Origin: Pseudomonas sp. S09G 359
Lineage (GTDB): Bacteria > Pseudomonadota > Gammaproteobacteria > Pseudomonadales > Pseudomonadaceae
Reading direction: 5' to 3'
DNA length: 64,000 bases
NCBI RefSeq assembly: GCF_002843605.1
Contig: NZ_CP025263.1
Location: forward strand, 452,501 to 516,500
In this document: positions 37,560 to 47,100 of the stretch, piece after piece
Layout of the letters: each line of letters begins with the position of its first letter
Numbering within the stretch: position 1 is the stretch's first letter
Made by a program: the position numbers and the translations under genes
The notes under the pieces: model-generated
What the model was told of the DNA's origin: nothing
Seen by the model: only the letters and a program-made list of their open reading frames with translations
Database searches by the model: none

Positions 37560-38110
37560 AGACACGAATCAATCTTTTGCCTTGGCGCCAGGCGCTGGCA
37601 GAGCGGCGGCGCAAGTACTTCCTGGCGTTTTTGCTGGCGTTCGCCGGTGTGGCGCTCGCGGCCGTGTGGCTGGCAGACCAGGTGATCGACCAGGCGATAG
37701 ACCGGCAAGTGACGCGCAATGAGCATCTGGGCAAGGACGTCGGCCTGCTGGATGCGCGCATCAAAACCATCGACGACCTGCAGGAGCAAAGCCAGCAATT
37801 GGCGCAACGTATGAAAGTCGTGCAAGACCTGCACGACTCCCGTTCGTCCGGCGCGCAGTTGCTGGACCAGTTGGCGCGTGCAGTGCCCGACGGCGTGCAT
37901 CTGCATGAAGTGGTGGCCAAGGGCAACGCGCTCAGCATCAGCGGCAGTGCTGAATCCAGCCAGGATATCGCTCAACTCATGCGCCGTCTGGAGGCTACCG
38001 AAGGGGCGCACGCCACCCGGTTGCAGCATGTGCGAGCCGAAGGCGCTGGCGGTAATAATGAATTCCAGCTGATGGTGCGCCAGGGAGCGTCCACCGAGGC
38101 CCAACCATGA
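37556..38110 (+). CDS. pilN: PilN-like type IV pilus alignment-complex protein (TTG start)
   Basis: 184-residue bitopic inner-membrane protein. The invariant N-terminal PilM-binding motif of the family is RINLLPWR; TTG 37556 gives MKTRINLLPWRQ, with GAGGAG 7 bases upstream and a TTGA overlap with the pilM stop, so TTG is chosen over an upstream ATG that reads through pilM in another frame. Membrane helix at about residues 21-42, a coiled coil about 50-100, and a C-terminal ferredoxin-like domain. Retention of the INLLPWR motif suggests selection on the PilM-PilN contact despite the PilM deletion. Confidence 0.9.
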   Translation: MKTRINLLPWRQALAERRRKYFLAFLLAFAGVALAAVWLADQVIDQAIDRQVTRNEHLGKDVGLLDARIKTIDDLQEQSQQLAQRMKVVQDLHDSRSSGAQLLDQLARAVPDGVHLHEVVAKGNALSISGSAESSQDIAQLMRRLEATEGAHATRLQHVRAEGAGGNNEFQLMVRQGASTEAQP

Positions 38111-39078
38111 GCCTGCCCAGGCTCGATATCTGCGCGCTTACCCACAACGCTGCAAAATGGCCACTTCCCGGCAAGGCTCTGCTGGGCTGTGCGCTGGCCG
38201 GTGTGGTGTGGGTGGTGGGTGACCTCACGTGCCTGAGTCCGTCACGGGCGCGGTTGCACCAGGTAGAGGCGCAGGAAGTGGCGCTGCGCCAGCAGCTTGC
38301 GCAAAAGTTAGCCGTATCCGCCAGCCTGGAGGCGCGGACGCGTGAGCTGGGGCTGATGCAGGCGAAGCTCGATGGGCTGTTGCAGGCGATTCCTGGCCGG
38401 TCGCAAATGCCCGGCATGCTGGAAGACATCGCGCGGGCTGCGCTGGCCAACGGTTTGCTGATCGAAAGCGTGACCCCGTTGGATGCGCAATCGCAGTCGT
38501 TCTATGACGAGCAGCCTGTGCAAATCGGCGTGACTGGCGCCTATCACGACCTGGCGACGTTCATGGGCGCCCTGGGTGGCCTTTCGCGAATCGCCACGGT
38601 GCACGACGTTGCTTTGCGACGCGATGGCGACCAGCTGCACCTTGAGCTGCTGGCCAAGACTTATTGGCACAGGCTGCAAGGTGACAGGCTGGGCGCGGCG
38701 GTGGTACTGGCGCGGCCTTTTGTCTATGACGCCGCTGGTCTGCGTGATCCGTTCCAGCCGCTGGCTGTTCAGGTCGATCACTTGCCTGGGCGACCCGCCC
38801 CGGCGCCGGACCTGAGCCGACCACGTGGCGCCCTGGAACGCGTCGCGGTGGATCAATTCGAAATGGTCGGAACGCTGTCCCGTGGGCTGCAGACCTTCGC
38901 TTTGCTGCAGGCCGCATCTACGGTGTATCGCCTGGCACTTGGTGATTACCTGGGGCCGGACCACGGCCGGGTAGCGGCCATCCATGATGGCTATATCGAA
39001 CTGGTGGAGCTGTTCCCTGATGAGCGCGGCGCGTGGTTGGAGCGCTCGCGAACCCTGGTTTTGAACGTCAACTCATAA
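38107..39078 (+). CDS. Fused PilO-PilP pilus assembly protein
   Basis: 323-residue single reading frame. Residues 1-190 read as PilO: cytoplasmic tail, membrane helix about 22-40, coiled coil about 48-95, and a ferredoxin-like domain ending near 190. Residues 205-320 read as the beta-domain of PilP (AGLRDPFQPLA; VDQFEMVGTLSRG; YRLALGDYLGPDHGRVAAIH). PilP is normally a separate inner-membrane lipoprotein; here no signal peptide, lipobox Cys or start codon lies at the junction, only a short linker. The PilP domain would thus be tethered in the periplasm through PilO's helix. It starts with an ATGA overlap with pilN. Confidence 0.88.
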   Translation: MSLPRLDICALTHNAAKWPLPGKALLGCALAGVVWVVGDLTCLSPSRARLHQVEAQEVALRQQLAQKLAVSASLEARTRELGLMQAKLDGLLQAIPGRSQMPGMLEDIARAALANGLLIESVTPLDAQSQSFYDEQPVQIGVTGAYHDLATFMGALGGLSRIATVHDVALRRDGDQLHLELLAKTYWHRLQGDRLGAAVVLARPFVYDAAGLRDPFQPLAVQVDHLPGRPAPAPDLSRPRGALERVAVDQFEMVGTLSRGLQTFALLQAASTVYRLALGDYLGPDHGRVAAIHDGYIELVELFPDERGAWLERSRTLVLNVNS

Positions 39079-39091
39079 CGGAAGCAAAAAA

Positions 39092-40474
39092 ATGAAAAGG
39101 ACTTTTTCGTCCTTCGGTGTGGCGCTATGGATAGCGTTCACGGCACCGATGGCTGCTGCTGTGCCCAATCGTGTGGATTTGATCCAGCTGCCGCCCCCTG
39201 GCAGCGCTGTGTCAGGCACCTATAGCGGCGACACCCTGAACCTCAACTTCCAGAACATCGAGCTGCGCGCCGCCTTGCAGCAAATCGCCGATGTCGCGGG
39301 CCTCAACCTGGTGGCCGGCGACGACGTGCAGGGCTCGATCACCCTGCGGCTCAAGAACGTGCCCTGGGATCACGCGCTGGACCTGGTGCTGCAAGCCAAG
39401 GGGTTGGATAAGCGGGTGAAGGCCGGCGTATTGCTGGTAGCGCCGGCCGAGGAGTTGGCCGCCCGTGAACTGCTGGCGTTGGAGTCGCGCAAGCAAATGG
39501 CCGAGCTGGCGCCTTTGCGCCGGGAGCTGTTGCAGGTCAATTACGCCAAGGCAGCGGACCTGGCCAAGCTGTTCCAATCGGTGACCGGCCTTGAGGGCAC
39601 CACCGATGAGCGCGGTTCGGTGGCGGTGGACGATCGCACCAATAACATCATCGCCTACCAGACCGGGGAACGCCTGGAAGAACTGCGGCGGATCGTGGCG
39701 CAACTGGATATCCCGGTGCGCCAGGTGATGATTGAGGCGCGGATTGTCGAGGCCAACGTCGACTACGACAAAAGCCTTGGCATGCGCTGGGGTGGGCGTC
39801 TCAATCGAGGCAACTGGGGCGCGGGGGGTATTCAAAAGCCTGTGCCGGAAGGGTCTGAGCCACCTGAAAACCCGCCCAGCTCACCGTTTGTCGACCTGGG
39901 GTCGCTGACCGGTACGTCGGGCCTGGGCATCGCCTTTATCACCGACAACCTGTTACTGGACCTGGAACTGACCGCCATGGAGAAAACCGGCAATGGGGAA
40001 ATTGTCTCGCAACCCAAGGTGGTCACTTCCGACAAGGAAACCGCGCGCATCCTCAAGGGCACCGAGATTCCCTACCAGGAATCCAGCTCCAGTGGCGCCA
40101 CCTCGGTGTCGTTCAAGGAGGCCTCGTTGTCCCTGGAAGTCACCCCGCAAATCACGCCTGACGACCGCGTGATCATGGAGGTGAAAGTCACCAAGGATGA
40201 GCCCGACTACCTGAACAAACTCAACGACGTGCCACCGATCAAGAAAAACGAGGTCAACGCCAAAGTGCTGGTCAAGGATGGCGAGACCATCGTGATCGGC
40301 GGGGTTTTCTCCAATACCCAAAGCAAAGTGGTAGATAAAGTGCCATTTTTGGGCGATGTGCCGTATCTTGGCCGCCTTTTCCGGCGCGATGTGCTGGCGG
40401 AGAAAAAATCCGAGCTGCTGGTATTCCTGACTCCGCGTATTATGAATAACCAGGCGATTGCTGTGAGTCGTTGA
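39092..40474 (+). CDS. pilQ: Short PilQ/HofQ/ComE-type secretin
   Basis: 460-residue outer-membrane secretin. Signal peptide about residues 1-23 (cleavage after MAAA). It begins directly with the secretin/TonB short N-terminal domain ([20 protein letters not shown], about 51-70), then the N1/NolW domain (about 140-210, [20 protein letters not shown]) and the secretin barrel (about 260-455, ending [10 protein letters not shown]). Full-size PilQ is about 700 residues because of N-terminal peptidoglycan-binding AMIN domains, which are absent here. In size and layout it matches HofQ and Haemophilus ComE, which work in DNA uptake. Last pil gene, followed 4 bases later by aroK. Confidence 0.9.
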   Translation: MKRTFSSFGVALWIAFTAPMAAAVPNRVDLIQLPPPGSAVSGTYSGDTLNLNFQNIELRAALQQIADVAGLNLVAGDDVQGSITLRLKNVPWDHALDLVLQAKGLDKRVKAGVLLVAPAEELAARELLALESRKQMAELAPLRRELLQVNYAKAADLAKLFQSVTGLEGTTDERGSVAVDDRTNNIIAYQTGERLEELRRIVAQLDIPVRQVMIEARIVEANVDYDKSLGMRWGGRLNRGNWGAGGIQKPVPEGSEPPENPPSSPFVDLGSLTGTSGLGIAFITDNLLLDLELTAMEKTGNGEIVSQPKVVTSDKETARILKGTEIPYQESSSSGATSVSFKEASLSLEVTPQITPDDRVIMEVKVTKDEPDYLNKLNDVPPIKKNEVNAKVLVKDGETIVIGGVFSNTQSKVVDKVPFLGDVPYLGRLFRRDVLAEKKSELLVFLTPRIMNNQAIAVSR

Positions 40475-40478
40475 TTCT

Positions 40479-40997
40479 GTGCGAAATTTGATTCTTGTAG
40501 GACCGATGGGGGCTGGAAAAAGCACCATCGGCCGTTTGCTGGCCAAAGAGCTGCGCCTGCCATTCAAAGATTCCGACAAGGAAATTGAATTGCGCACGGG
40601 TGCCAATATCCCATGGATCTTCGATAAGGAAGGCGAACTGGGCTTTCGCGACCGCGAGCAGGCGATGATTGCCGAGCTGTGCGGCTGCGATGGCGTGGTA
40701 TTGGCCACCGGCGGTGGCGCGGTGATGCGCGATGAAAACCGCCGCGCGCTGCATGCCGGCGGTCGGGTGGTCTATCTGCATGCGTCGGTCGAGCAGCAGG
40801 TGGGCCGCACCGCCCGCGATCGCAATCGCCCGCTGCTACGGACGGCCAACCCGGAAAAAACCTTGCGGGATCTGCTCACGCTGCGCGATCCGCTTTATCG
40901 GGAAATCGCTGATCTGGTGGTGGAAACCGATGAGCGGCCACCGCGGATGGTGGTACTCGACATTCTTGAGCGCCTGCAACGGCTGCCACCCCGTTAA
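40479..40997 (+). CDS. aroK: Shikimate kinase
   Basis: 172-residue P-loop kinase that phosphorylates shikimate at the 3-hydroxyl. GTG start at 40479 (MRNLILVG). Walker [10 protein letters not shown] (residues 8-16), shikimate-binding FKDSDKEIE and FRDREQ, GGGAVM loop, and lid Arg in ARDRNRPLL. The ribosome-binding site is weak and only 4 bases separate it from pilQ, suggesting coupling to the pil operon; this pilQ-aroK-aroB order is conserved across gammaproteobacteria. Confidence 0.96.
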   Translation: MRNLILVGPMGAGKSTIGRLLAKELRLPFKDSDKEIELRTGANIPWIFDKEGELGFRDREQAMIAELCGCDGVVLATGGGAVMRDENRRALHAGGRVVYLHASVEQQVGRTARDRNRPLLRTANPEKTLRDLLTLRDPLYREIADLVVETDERPPRMVVLDILERLQRLPPR

Positions 40998-41122
40998 AGC
41001 CTGGCCCGAAATGCGCTATTCTCGGCGGCGCGCCAACAGCCTGTGGGGTGTGGCGTAGAGCCATCAGGCGACGTCGAATATCGACATCGCCGGTCGTCAA
41101 TATATCTTCAACGCGGGGACAC

Positions 41123-42223
41123 ATGCAGACACTTAAGGTCGATCTAGGCGAGCGCAGCTACCCGATCCATATTGGCGAAGGTCTGTTGGACCAGCCCGAG
41201 TTGCTCGCACCGCATATTGCCGGGCGGCAAGTGGCGATCATCTCCAACGAAACGGTCGCGCCGCTGTATCTTGAGCGTCTGAGCCGCAGCCTGGCGGCGT
41301 ATTCCGTGATCTCTGTGATTCTGCCCGACGGCGAAGCCCACAAGAACTGGGAAACCCTGCAACTGATCTTTGATGGCCTGCTGACTGCGCGGCATGACCG
41401 CCGCACCACCGTGATCGCTCTGGGCGGCGGTGTGATCGGCGACATGGCCGGTTTCGCAGCGGCCTGCTACCAGCGTGGCGTGGACTTTATCCAGGTGCCG
41501 ACCACCCTGTTGTCCCAGGTCGATTCGTCGGTGGGCGGCAAGACCGGCATCAACCACCCGCTGGGCAAGAACATGGTTGGCGCGTTCTACCAGCCCCAGG
41601 CCGTGCTGATCGACACCGCAACCCTCAACACCTTGCCACCGCGCGAGCTGTCGGCGGGCCTGGCGGAAGTCATCAAGTACGGGCTGATCTGCGACGAGCC
41701 GTTCCTGACCTGGCTGGAACAACACGTGGACGCCCTGCGCGCCCTCGACCAGGTGGCACTCACCGAAGCGATTTCGCGCTCCTGCGCCGCCAAGGCCCTG
41801 GTGGTGAATGCCGACGAACGGGAGTCCGGTGTGCGGGCCACCCTGAACCTGGGTCACACCTTCGGCCATGCGATCGAAACGCACATGGGCTATGGTGTGT
41901 GGTTGCATGGGGAGGCCGTAGCGGCTGGCACGGTGATGGCATTGGAGATGTCGCAACGCCTGGGCTGGATCAGCGCCCAAGAGCGCGATCGCGGTATCCG
42001 CCTGTTCCAGCGCGCCGGTTTGCCGGTCATTCCGCCTGAGGAAATGACCGAGGCGGACTTCCTCGAACATATGGCAATAGACAAGAAAGTGATCGACGGT
42101 CGACTGCGACTGGTGTTGCTGCGCCACATGGGCGAAGCGGTGGTGACCGACGATTATCCGAAAGAGATTTTACAGGCCACGCTGGGAGCGGATTACCGCG
42201 CCCTGGCTCAGCTTAAAGGTTAA
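41123..42223 (+). CDS. aroB: 3-dehydroquinate synthase
   Basis: 366-residue NAD- and zinc-dependent enzyme that cyclises DAHP to dehydroquinate. Conserved blocks: [54 protein letters not shown], and metal ligands in AEVIKYGLI and [13 protein letters not shown] 41123 ([15 protein letters not shown]) follows GGGGA; an in-frame upstream extension is not conserved. A 125-base spacer from aroK may hold its own promoter, but none is convincing. Confidence 0.97.
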   Translation: MQTLKVDLGERSYPIHIGEGLLDQPELLAPHIAGRQVAIISNETVAPLYLERLSRSLAAYSVISVILPDGEAHKNWETLQLIFDGLLTARHDRRTTVIALGGGVIGDMAGFAAACYQRGVDFIQVPTTLLSQVDSSVGGKTGINHPLGKNMVGAFYQPQAVLIDTATLNTLPPRELSAGLAEVIKYGLICDEPFLTWLEQHVDALRALDQVALTEAISRSCAAKALVVNADERESGVRATLNLGHTFGHAIETHMGYGVWLHGEAVAAGTVMALEMSQRLGWISAQERDRGIRLFQRAGLPVIPPEEMTEADFLEHMAIDKKVIDGRLRLVLLRHMGEAVVTDDYPKEILQATLGADYRALAQLKG

Positions 42224-42233
42224 TAAGATCCCG

Positions 42234-43793
42234 ATGACTAGTTTGCATGCCGACGAGGCGTTCCTCGGCCATTACCAGTTAAGCCACGACCCTTTTGCTC
42301 CACGGGTGCCTGGTTTCAAATTTTTCCCGGCCCAGCGCAAGCCGGTGCTTGGGCAGTTGCACCACCTCGCGCGCTACAGCCAGTTGCTGCTGGTGGTCAC
42401 CGGCCCGTTGGGCAGCGGCAAGACCCTGTTGCGCCAGGCGCTGGTGGCCAGCACCAACAAGCAATCGGTACAGAGCGTGGTGGTGTCGGCCCGTGGTGCC
42501 GGTGATGCGGCTGGCGTGCTGCGCCAAGTGGCCCAGGCGCTGGATGTAGCCACCGCTGAGCCGAACGCGATCCTCAAGCAGGTTGTGCAGCTGGGGCTGA
42601 CCGGCCAGGAAGTCTACCTGCTGGTGGATGACGCCGAGCAGCTCGACGAATCTGCCCTGGAGGCGCTGCTGGCGCTGGCAGCGGGCACCCCGGAAGGTCG
42701 CCCGCACGTATTCCTGTTTGGTGAGTCGTCGTTGATCGCCGAACTGGAGCAGATCAGCGGTGATCAGGAACTGTTCCACGTCATCGAGCTGCAGCCGTAC
42801 GAAGAGGAAGAAACCCGCGAATACCTGGCTCAACGCCTCGAAGGCGCCGGGGCCGGTATCGAACTTTTCTCCGCAGCGCAGATCTCTGATATTCACGAAA
42901 GCTCCGACGGCTGGCCTGGCACCATCAACCAGGTTGCCCGCGATGCCATGATCGAAGCCATGATTGCCAGCCGCTCTGCGGTCAAGCGTCCAAAGATGGG
43001 GTTCACCATGCCTAAGAAACACGTACTGGCCATTTCCGCCGTGGTTGTGGTCGCTGTTGCCGCCGCCTGGTTGATTCCAGGTCGCAGCAAGGCACCGACC
43101 ACCGCCGGCGCGCCAACCGAGCAGGCGCAATTGCCACTGGGCAAGCCAACGCCAAATGTCGAATTCGCCAACTCCGGCCAACCCACCAACCTGCCGATGG
43201 TCGGCCAGCCGGTAATGCGCGGCCCGCTCGCTGAAGAGGCCGGTGGTATCTCCGAAGGTGACGACGGTGTGCCGGTGGAAGGCTCCAGCGCTACGCCGCC
43301 GACTGTGACCACTACCGCGCCACCTGCGGGCGTGCCAGCGGGTCAGCCGGCTGCCAAGCCGACACCTGCGCCAACGGTCGCCACCGCCAAGCCTGCGCCA
43401 GTGACCAAGCCGGTCGCGCCTGCGCCAGCCGCCAAGCCAGCCCCGGCACCGGCAGCCAAGCCTGCTGAAAAACCAGCCGCCACCGTTGCCAAGGCCGGTG
43501 CCGCAGGCAGCAGCTGGTACGCCAGCCAGCCTACTGGCAACTTCGTGGTGCAGATCCTCGGCACCAGCTCCGAAGCCAACGCCCAGGCGTTCGTGAAAGA
43601 GCAGGGCGGCGAGTACCGTTATTTCAAGAAAGTGCTCAACGGCAAGCCTCTCTACGTGATCACCTACGGCAACTTTGCCAGCCGTGCAGCCGCTGATTCT
43701 GCCATCAAGGCCTTGCCAGCGAAGGTTCAGGCTGGTAAACCTTGGCCTCGCACTGTCGCCAGCGTTCAACAAGAACTGGCAACAACTCGCTGA
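42234..43793 (+). CDS. DamX-like protein: cytoplasmic AAA ATPase, membrane helix, SPOR domain
   Basis: 519-residue bitopic protein. Cytoplasmic part: ExeA-like AAA domain with Walker A GPLGSGKT (residues 57-64) and Walker B LLVDDAEQLDE. A membrane helix at about 263-284 (HVLAISAVVVVAVAAAWLI) is followed by a Pro/Ala/Lys-rich periplasmic linker (about 290-425) and a C-terminal SPOR domain (about 438-515, NFVVQILGTSSEANAQAFVK) that binds septal peptidoglycan. It sits 10 bases after aroB like damX of enterics, but DamX proper lacks an obvious complete ATPase, so the coupling of an ATPase to a septal SPOR domain is notable. Confidence 0.88.
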   Translation: MTSLHADEAFLGHYQLSHDPFAPRVPGFKFFPAQRKPVLGQLHHLARYSQLLLVVTGPLGSGKTLLRQALVASTNKQSVQSVVVSARGAGDAAGVLRQVAQALDVATAEPNAILKQVVQLGLTGQEVYLLVDDAEQLDESALEALLALAAGTPEGRPHVFLFGESSLIAELEQISGDQELFHVIELQPYEEEETREYLAQRLEGAGAGIELFSAAQISDIHESSDGWPGTINQVARDAMIEAMIASRSAVKRPKMGFTMPKKHVLAISAVVVVAVAAAWLIPGRSKAPTTAGAPTEQAQLPLGKPTPNVEFANSGQPTNLPMVGQPVMRGPLAEEAGGISEGDDGVPVEGSSATPPTVTTTAPPAGVPAGQPAAKPTPAPTVATAKPAPVTKPVAPAPAAKPAPAPAAKPAEKPAATVAKAGAAGSSWYASQPTGNFVVQILGTSSEANAQAFVKEQGGEYRYFKKVLNGKPLYVITYGNFASRAAADSAIKALPAKVQAGKPWPRTVASVQQELATTR

Positions 43794-43799
43794 AGATCC

Positions 43800-43820
43800 G
43801 GCGGCCTTACCCAGGCCGCC
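43800..43820. terminator. Perfect 8-bp hairpin after the aroB/damX-like operon
   Basis: GGCGGCCT / AGGCCGCC with a 5-base loop, 6 bases after the stop. No T-run follows, so termination is likely but not of the strict intrinsic type. Confidence 0.5.
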
Positions 43821-43935
43821 CTCCCGGCACCTCAAAATTAAAACCGCAAGTGCGTGCGACCTCTACAGGCCGCGCGCTTTGTGGTGTCTGCGTCACAGTA
43901 GCTTTTGAGTCGTAGCGGTCAGAATTAAAAAAGTT

Positions 43936-44036
43936 TTGACTAGCACAGCATGTCGCTTTAAACCTTTCATAAATGCGACATAGATTTGCGACATTTCGTC
44001 GCTAAATTTGTGAGCGTCTGTGTCGGTGTGTACAAT
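43936..44036 (+). promoter_or_regulatory. gltB promoter with upstream GCGACAT repeats
   Basis: The spacer 43794-44147 has no gene. Sigma-70 boxes: TTGTGA (44008-44013), exactly 17 bp, TACAAT (44031-44036). Directly upstream are two direct GCGACAT repeats 13 bp apart (43975-43981, 43988-43994), an inverted ATGTCGC (43950-43956) and a further GTCGC (43998-44002), an arrangement typical of an activator or repressor binding region. A leader of about 105 bases with a TGCCTC/GAGGCA hairpin precedes the ATG. Confidence 0.65.
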
Positions 44037-44147
44037 GACCTCCCTTTTGCCCCCGCTAAGCCGGCGTACGTTCGGCGTGGAAGGTAACCGGTTGAATTGA
44101 AAAGAAATTTGCCTCGGTATAAGAGGCAGCCTGGTGAGAAAGTGTCT

Positions 44148-47100
44148 ATGAAAGCAGGTCTGTACCAACCCGATGAATTCAAGGATAACTGCGGTTTCGG
44201 CCTGATAGCCCATATGCAGGGCGAGCCCAGTCATACCCTTTTGCAAACGGCCATCGAGGCCCTGACCTGCATGACCCACCGCGGTGGGATCAACGCCGAC
44301 GGCAAAACCGGTGACGGTTGCGGCTTGCTGATTCAAAAGCCCGACCAGTTCCTGCGCGCAATCGCCAAGGAAACCTTTGGCGCCGATTTGCCCAAGCAGT
44401 ACGCCGTGGGCATGGTGTTCTTCAACCAGGACCCGGTAAAAGCCGAGGCCGCTCGCGAAAACATGAACCGCGAGATCCTGGCCGCCGGCCTGCAGCTCGT
44501 CGGCTGGCGCAAAGTGCCGATCGACACCAGCGTGCTCGGCCGCCTGGCCCTGGAGCGCCTGCCGCAGATCGAGCAAGTGTTTATCGCCGGCGACGGCTTG
44601 AGCGACCAGGACATGGCGATCAAGCTGTTCACGTCGCGTCGTCGCTCGTCCGTGGCCAACGCCGCAGACGCTGAACATTACATCTGCAGCTTTTCCCACA
44701 AGACCATCATTTATAAAGGCCTGATGATGCCGGCGGATTTGACCGCCTTCTATCCAGACCTGAGCGATGAGCGCCTGCAAACCGCAATCTGCGTGTTCCA
44801 CCAGCGCTTCTCCACCAACACCCTGCCGAAATGGCCGCTGGCCCAGCCATTCCGCTTCCTCGCCCACAACGGCGAGATCAACACCATCACCGGCAACCGC
44901 AACTGGGCCGTGGCCCGTCGCACCAAGTTCGCCAACGATCTGATGGACCTGGAAGAACTCGGCCCGCTGGTCAACCGTGTGGGTTCCGACTCCTCCAGCA
45001 TGGACAACATGCTCGAGCTGATGGTCACCGGCGGCATCGACCTGTTCCGTGGCGTGCGCATGATCATTCCGCCTGCGTGGCAGAACGTCGAAACCATGGA
45101 CCCGGACCTGCGTGCGTTCTACGAGTACAACTCGATGCACATGGAGCCGTGGGACGGCCCGGCCGGCGTGGTCATGACCGACGGCCGCTACGCCGTGTGC
45201 CTGCTCGACCGTAACGGTCTGCGCCCGGCGCGTTGGGTCACCACCACCAACGGTTTCATCACCCTCGCGTCGGAAATCGGCGTGTGGGACTACAAGCCCG
45301 AAGACGTGATCGCCAAAGGCCGTGTCGGCCCAGGCCAGATCCTGGCGGTGGACACCGAAACCGGGCAGATCCTCGACACCGACGCCATCGACAACCGCTT
45401 GAAGTCGCGCCACCCGTACAAGCAATGGCTGCGCAAGAACGCCCTGCGCATCCAGGCGACCATGGAAGACAACGACCACGGTTCGGCTTTCTATGACGTG
45501 GACCAGCTCAAGCAGTACATGAAGATGTACCAGGTCACGTTCGAGGAGCGCGACCAGGTGCTGCGCCCGCTCGGCGAGCAAGGCTACGAGGCCGTCGGCT
45601 CGATGGGCGACGACACGCCGATGGCCGTGCTGTCCCAGCGCGTGCGCACGCCGTACGACTATTTCCGCCAGCAGTTCGCCCAGGTGACCAACCCACCGAT
45701 CGACCCGCTGCGCGAAGCCATCGTGATGTCCCTGGAAGTGTGCCTCGGTGCCGAGCGCAACATCTTCCAGGAATCGCCTGAGCACGCTTCCCGCGTGATC
45801 CTCAGCTCACCAGTGATTTCGCCGGCCAAGTGGCGCTCGTTGATGACCCTGGATCGCCCGGGCTTCGACCGCCAGATCATCGACCTGAACTACGACGAAA
45901 GCCTCGGCCTTGAAGCCGCTGTGCGCAACGTCGCCGACCAGGCCGAAGAAGCTGTGCGTGCCGGTCGCACCCAGATCGTGCTGACCGACCGTCATATTGC
46001 CCCGGGCAAGCTGCCGATCCACGCCTCCCTGGCCACCGGCGCGGTGCACCACCGCCTGACCGAAAAGGGCCTGCGTTGCGACTCCAACATCCTCGTGGAA
46101 ACCGCTACCGCCCGCGACCCGCACCACTTTGCGGTGCTGATCGGTTTTGGCGCCTCGGCGGTTTATCCGTTCCTCGCGTACGAAGTGCTCGGCGACCTGA
46201 TCCGCACCGGTGAAGTGCTGGGCGACCTCTATGAGGTGTTCAAGAACTACCGTAAGGGCATCACCAAGGGCCTGTTGAAGATCCTGTCGAAGATGGGCAT
46301 CTCCACGGTCACGTCTTACCGCGGCGCTCAGTTGTTTGAAGCCATCGGCCTCTCCGAAGAAGTCTGCGACTTGAGCTTCCGTGGCGTGCCGAGCCGCATC
46401 AAGGGCGCGCGTTTCGTTGATATCGAAGCCGAGCAGAAAGCCCTGGCGGCCGAAGCCTGGAGCGCGCGCAAGCCGATCCAGCAAGGCGGCCTGCTCAAGT
46501 TCGTGCACGGTGGCGAGTACCACGCGTACAACCCGGACGTGGTCAACACCCTGCAAGCCGCTGTGCAGCAGGGCGACTACGCCAAGTTCAAGGAATACAC
46601 CTCGCTGGTGGATAACCGCCCGGTGTCGATGATCCGCGACCTGTTCAAGGTGAAGACCCTGGACACGCCGATGGACATCAGCGAAGTCGAACCACTGGAA
46701 TCGATCCTCAAGCGCTTCGACTCCGCCGGTATTTCCCTGGGCGCCTTGTCGCCGGAGGCTCACGAAGCCCTGGCCGAAGCCATGAACCGCCTGGGTGCGC
46801 GTTCCAACTCCGGCGAAGGTGGCGAAGACCCGGCGCGCTACGGCACCATCAAGAGCTCGAAAATCAAGCAGGTTGCGACTGGCCGTTTCGGTGTGACCCC
46901 GGAATACCTGGTCAACGCCGAAGTGCTGCAGATCAAGGTAGCCCAGGGCGCCAAGCCCGGTGAAGGCGGCCAGCTACCAGGTGGCAAGGTCAACGGTCTG
47001 ATCGCCAAGCTGCGTTACGCAGTGCCAGGCGTGACCCTGATTTCGCCTCCGCCGCACCACGACATTTATTCGATCGAAGACTTGTCGCAGCTGATTTTTG

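Noticed and set aside
44097..44147. Longer gltB start at 44097
   Set aside because: Would add a basic 17-residue leader not expected before the propeptide; ATG 44148 gives the normal beginning with Cys15 as nucleophile.
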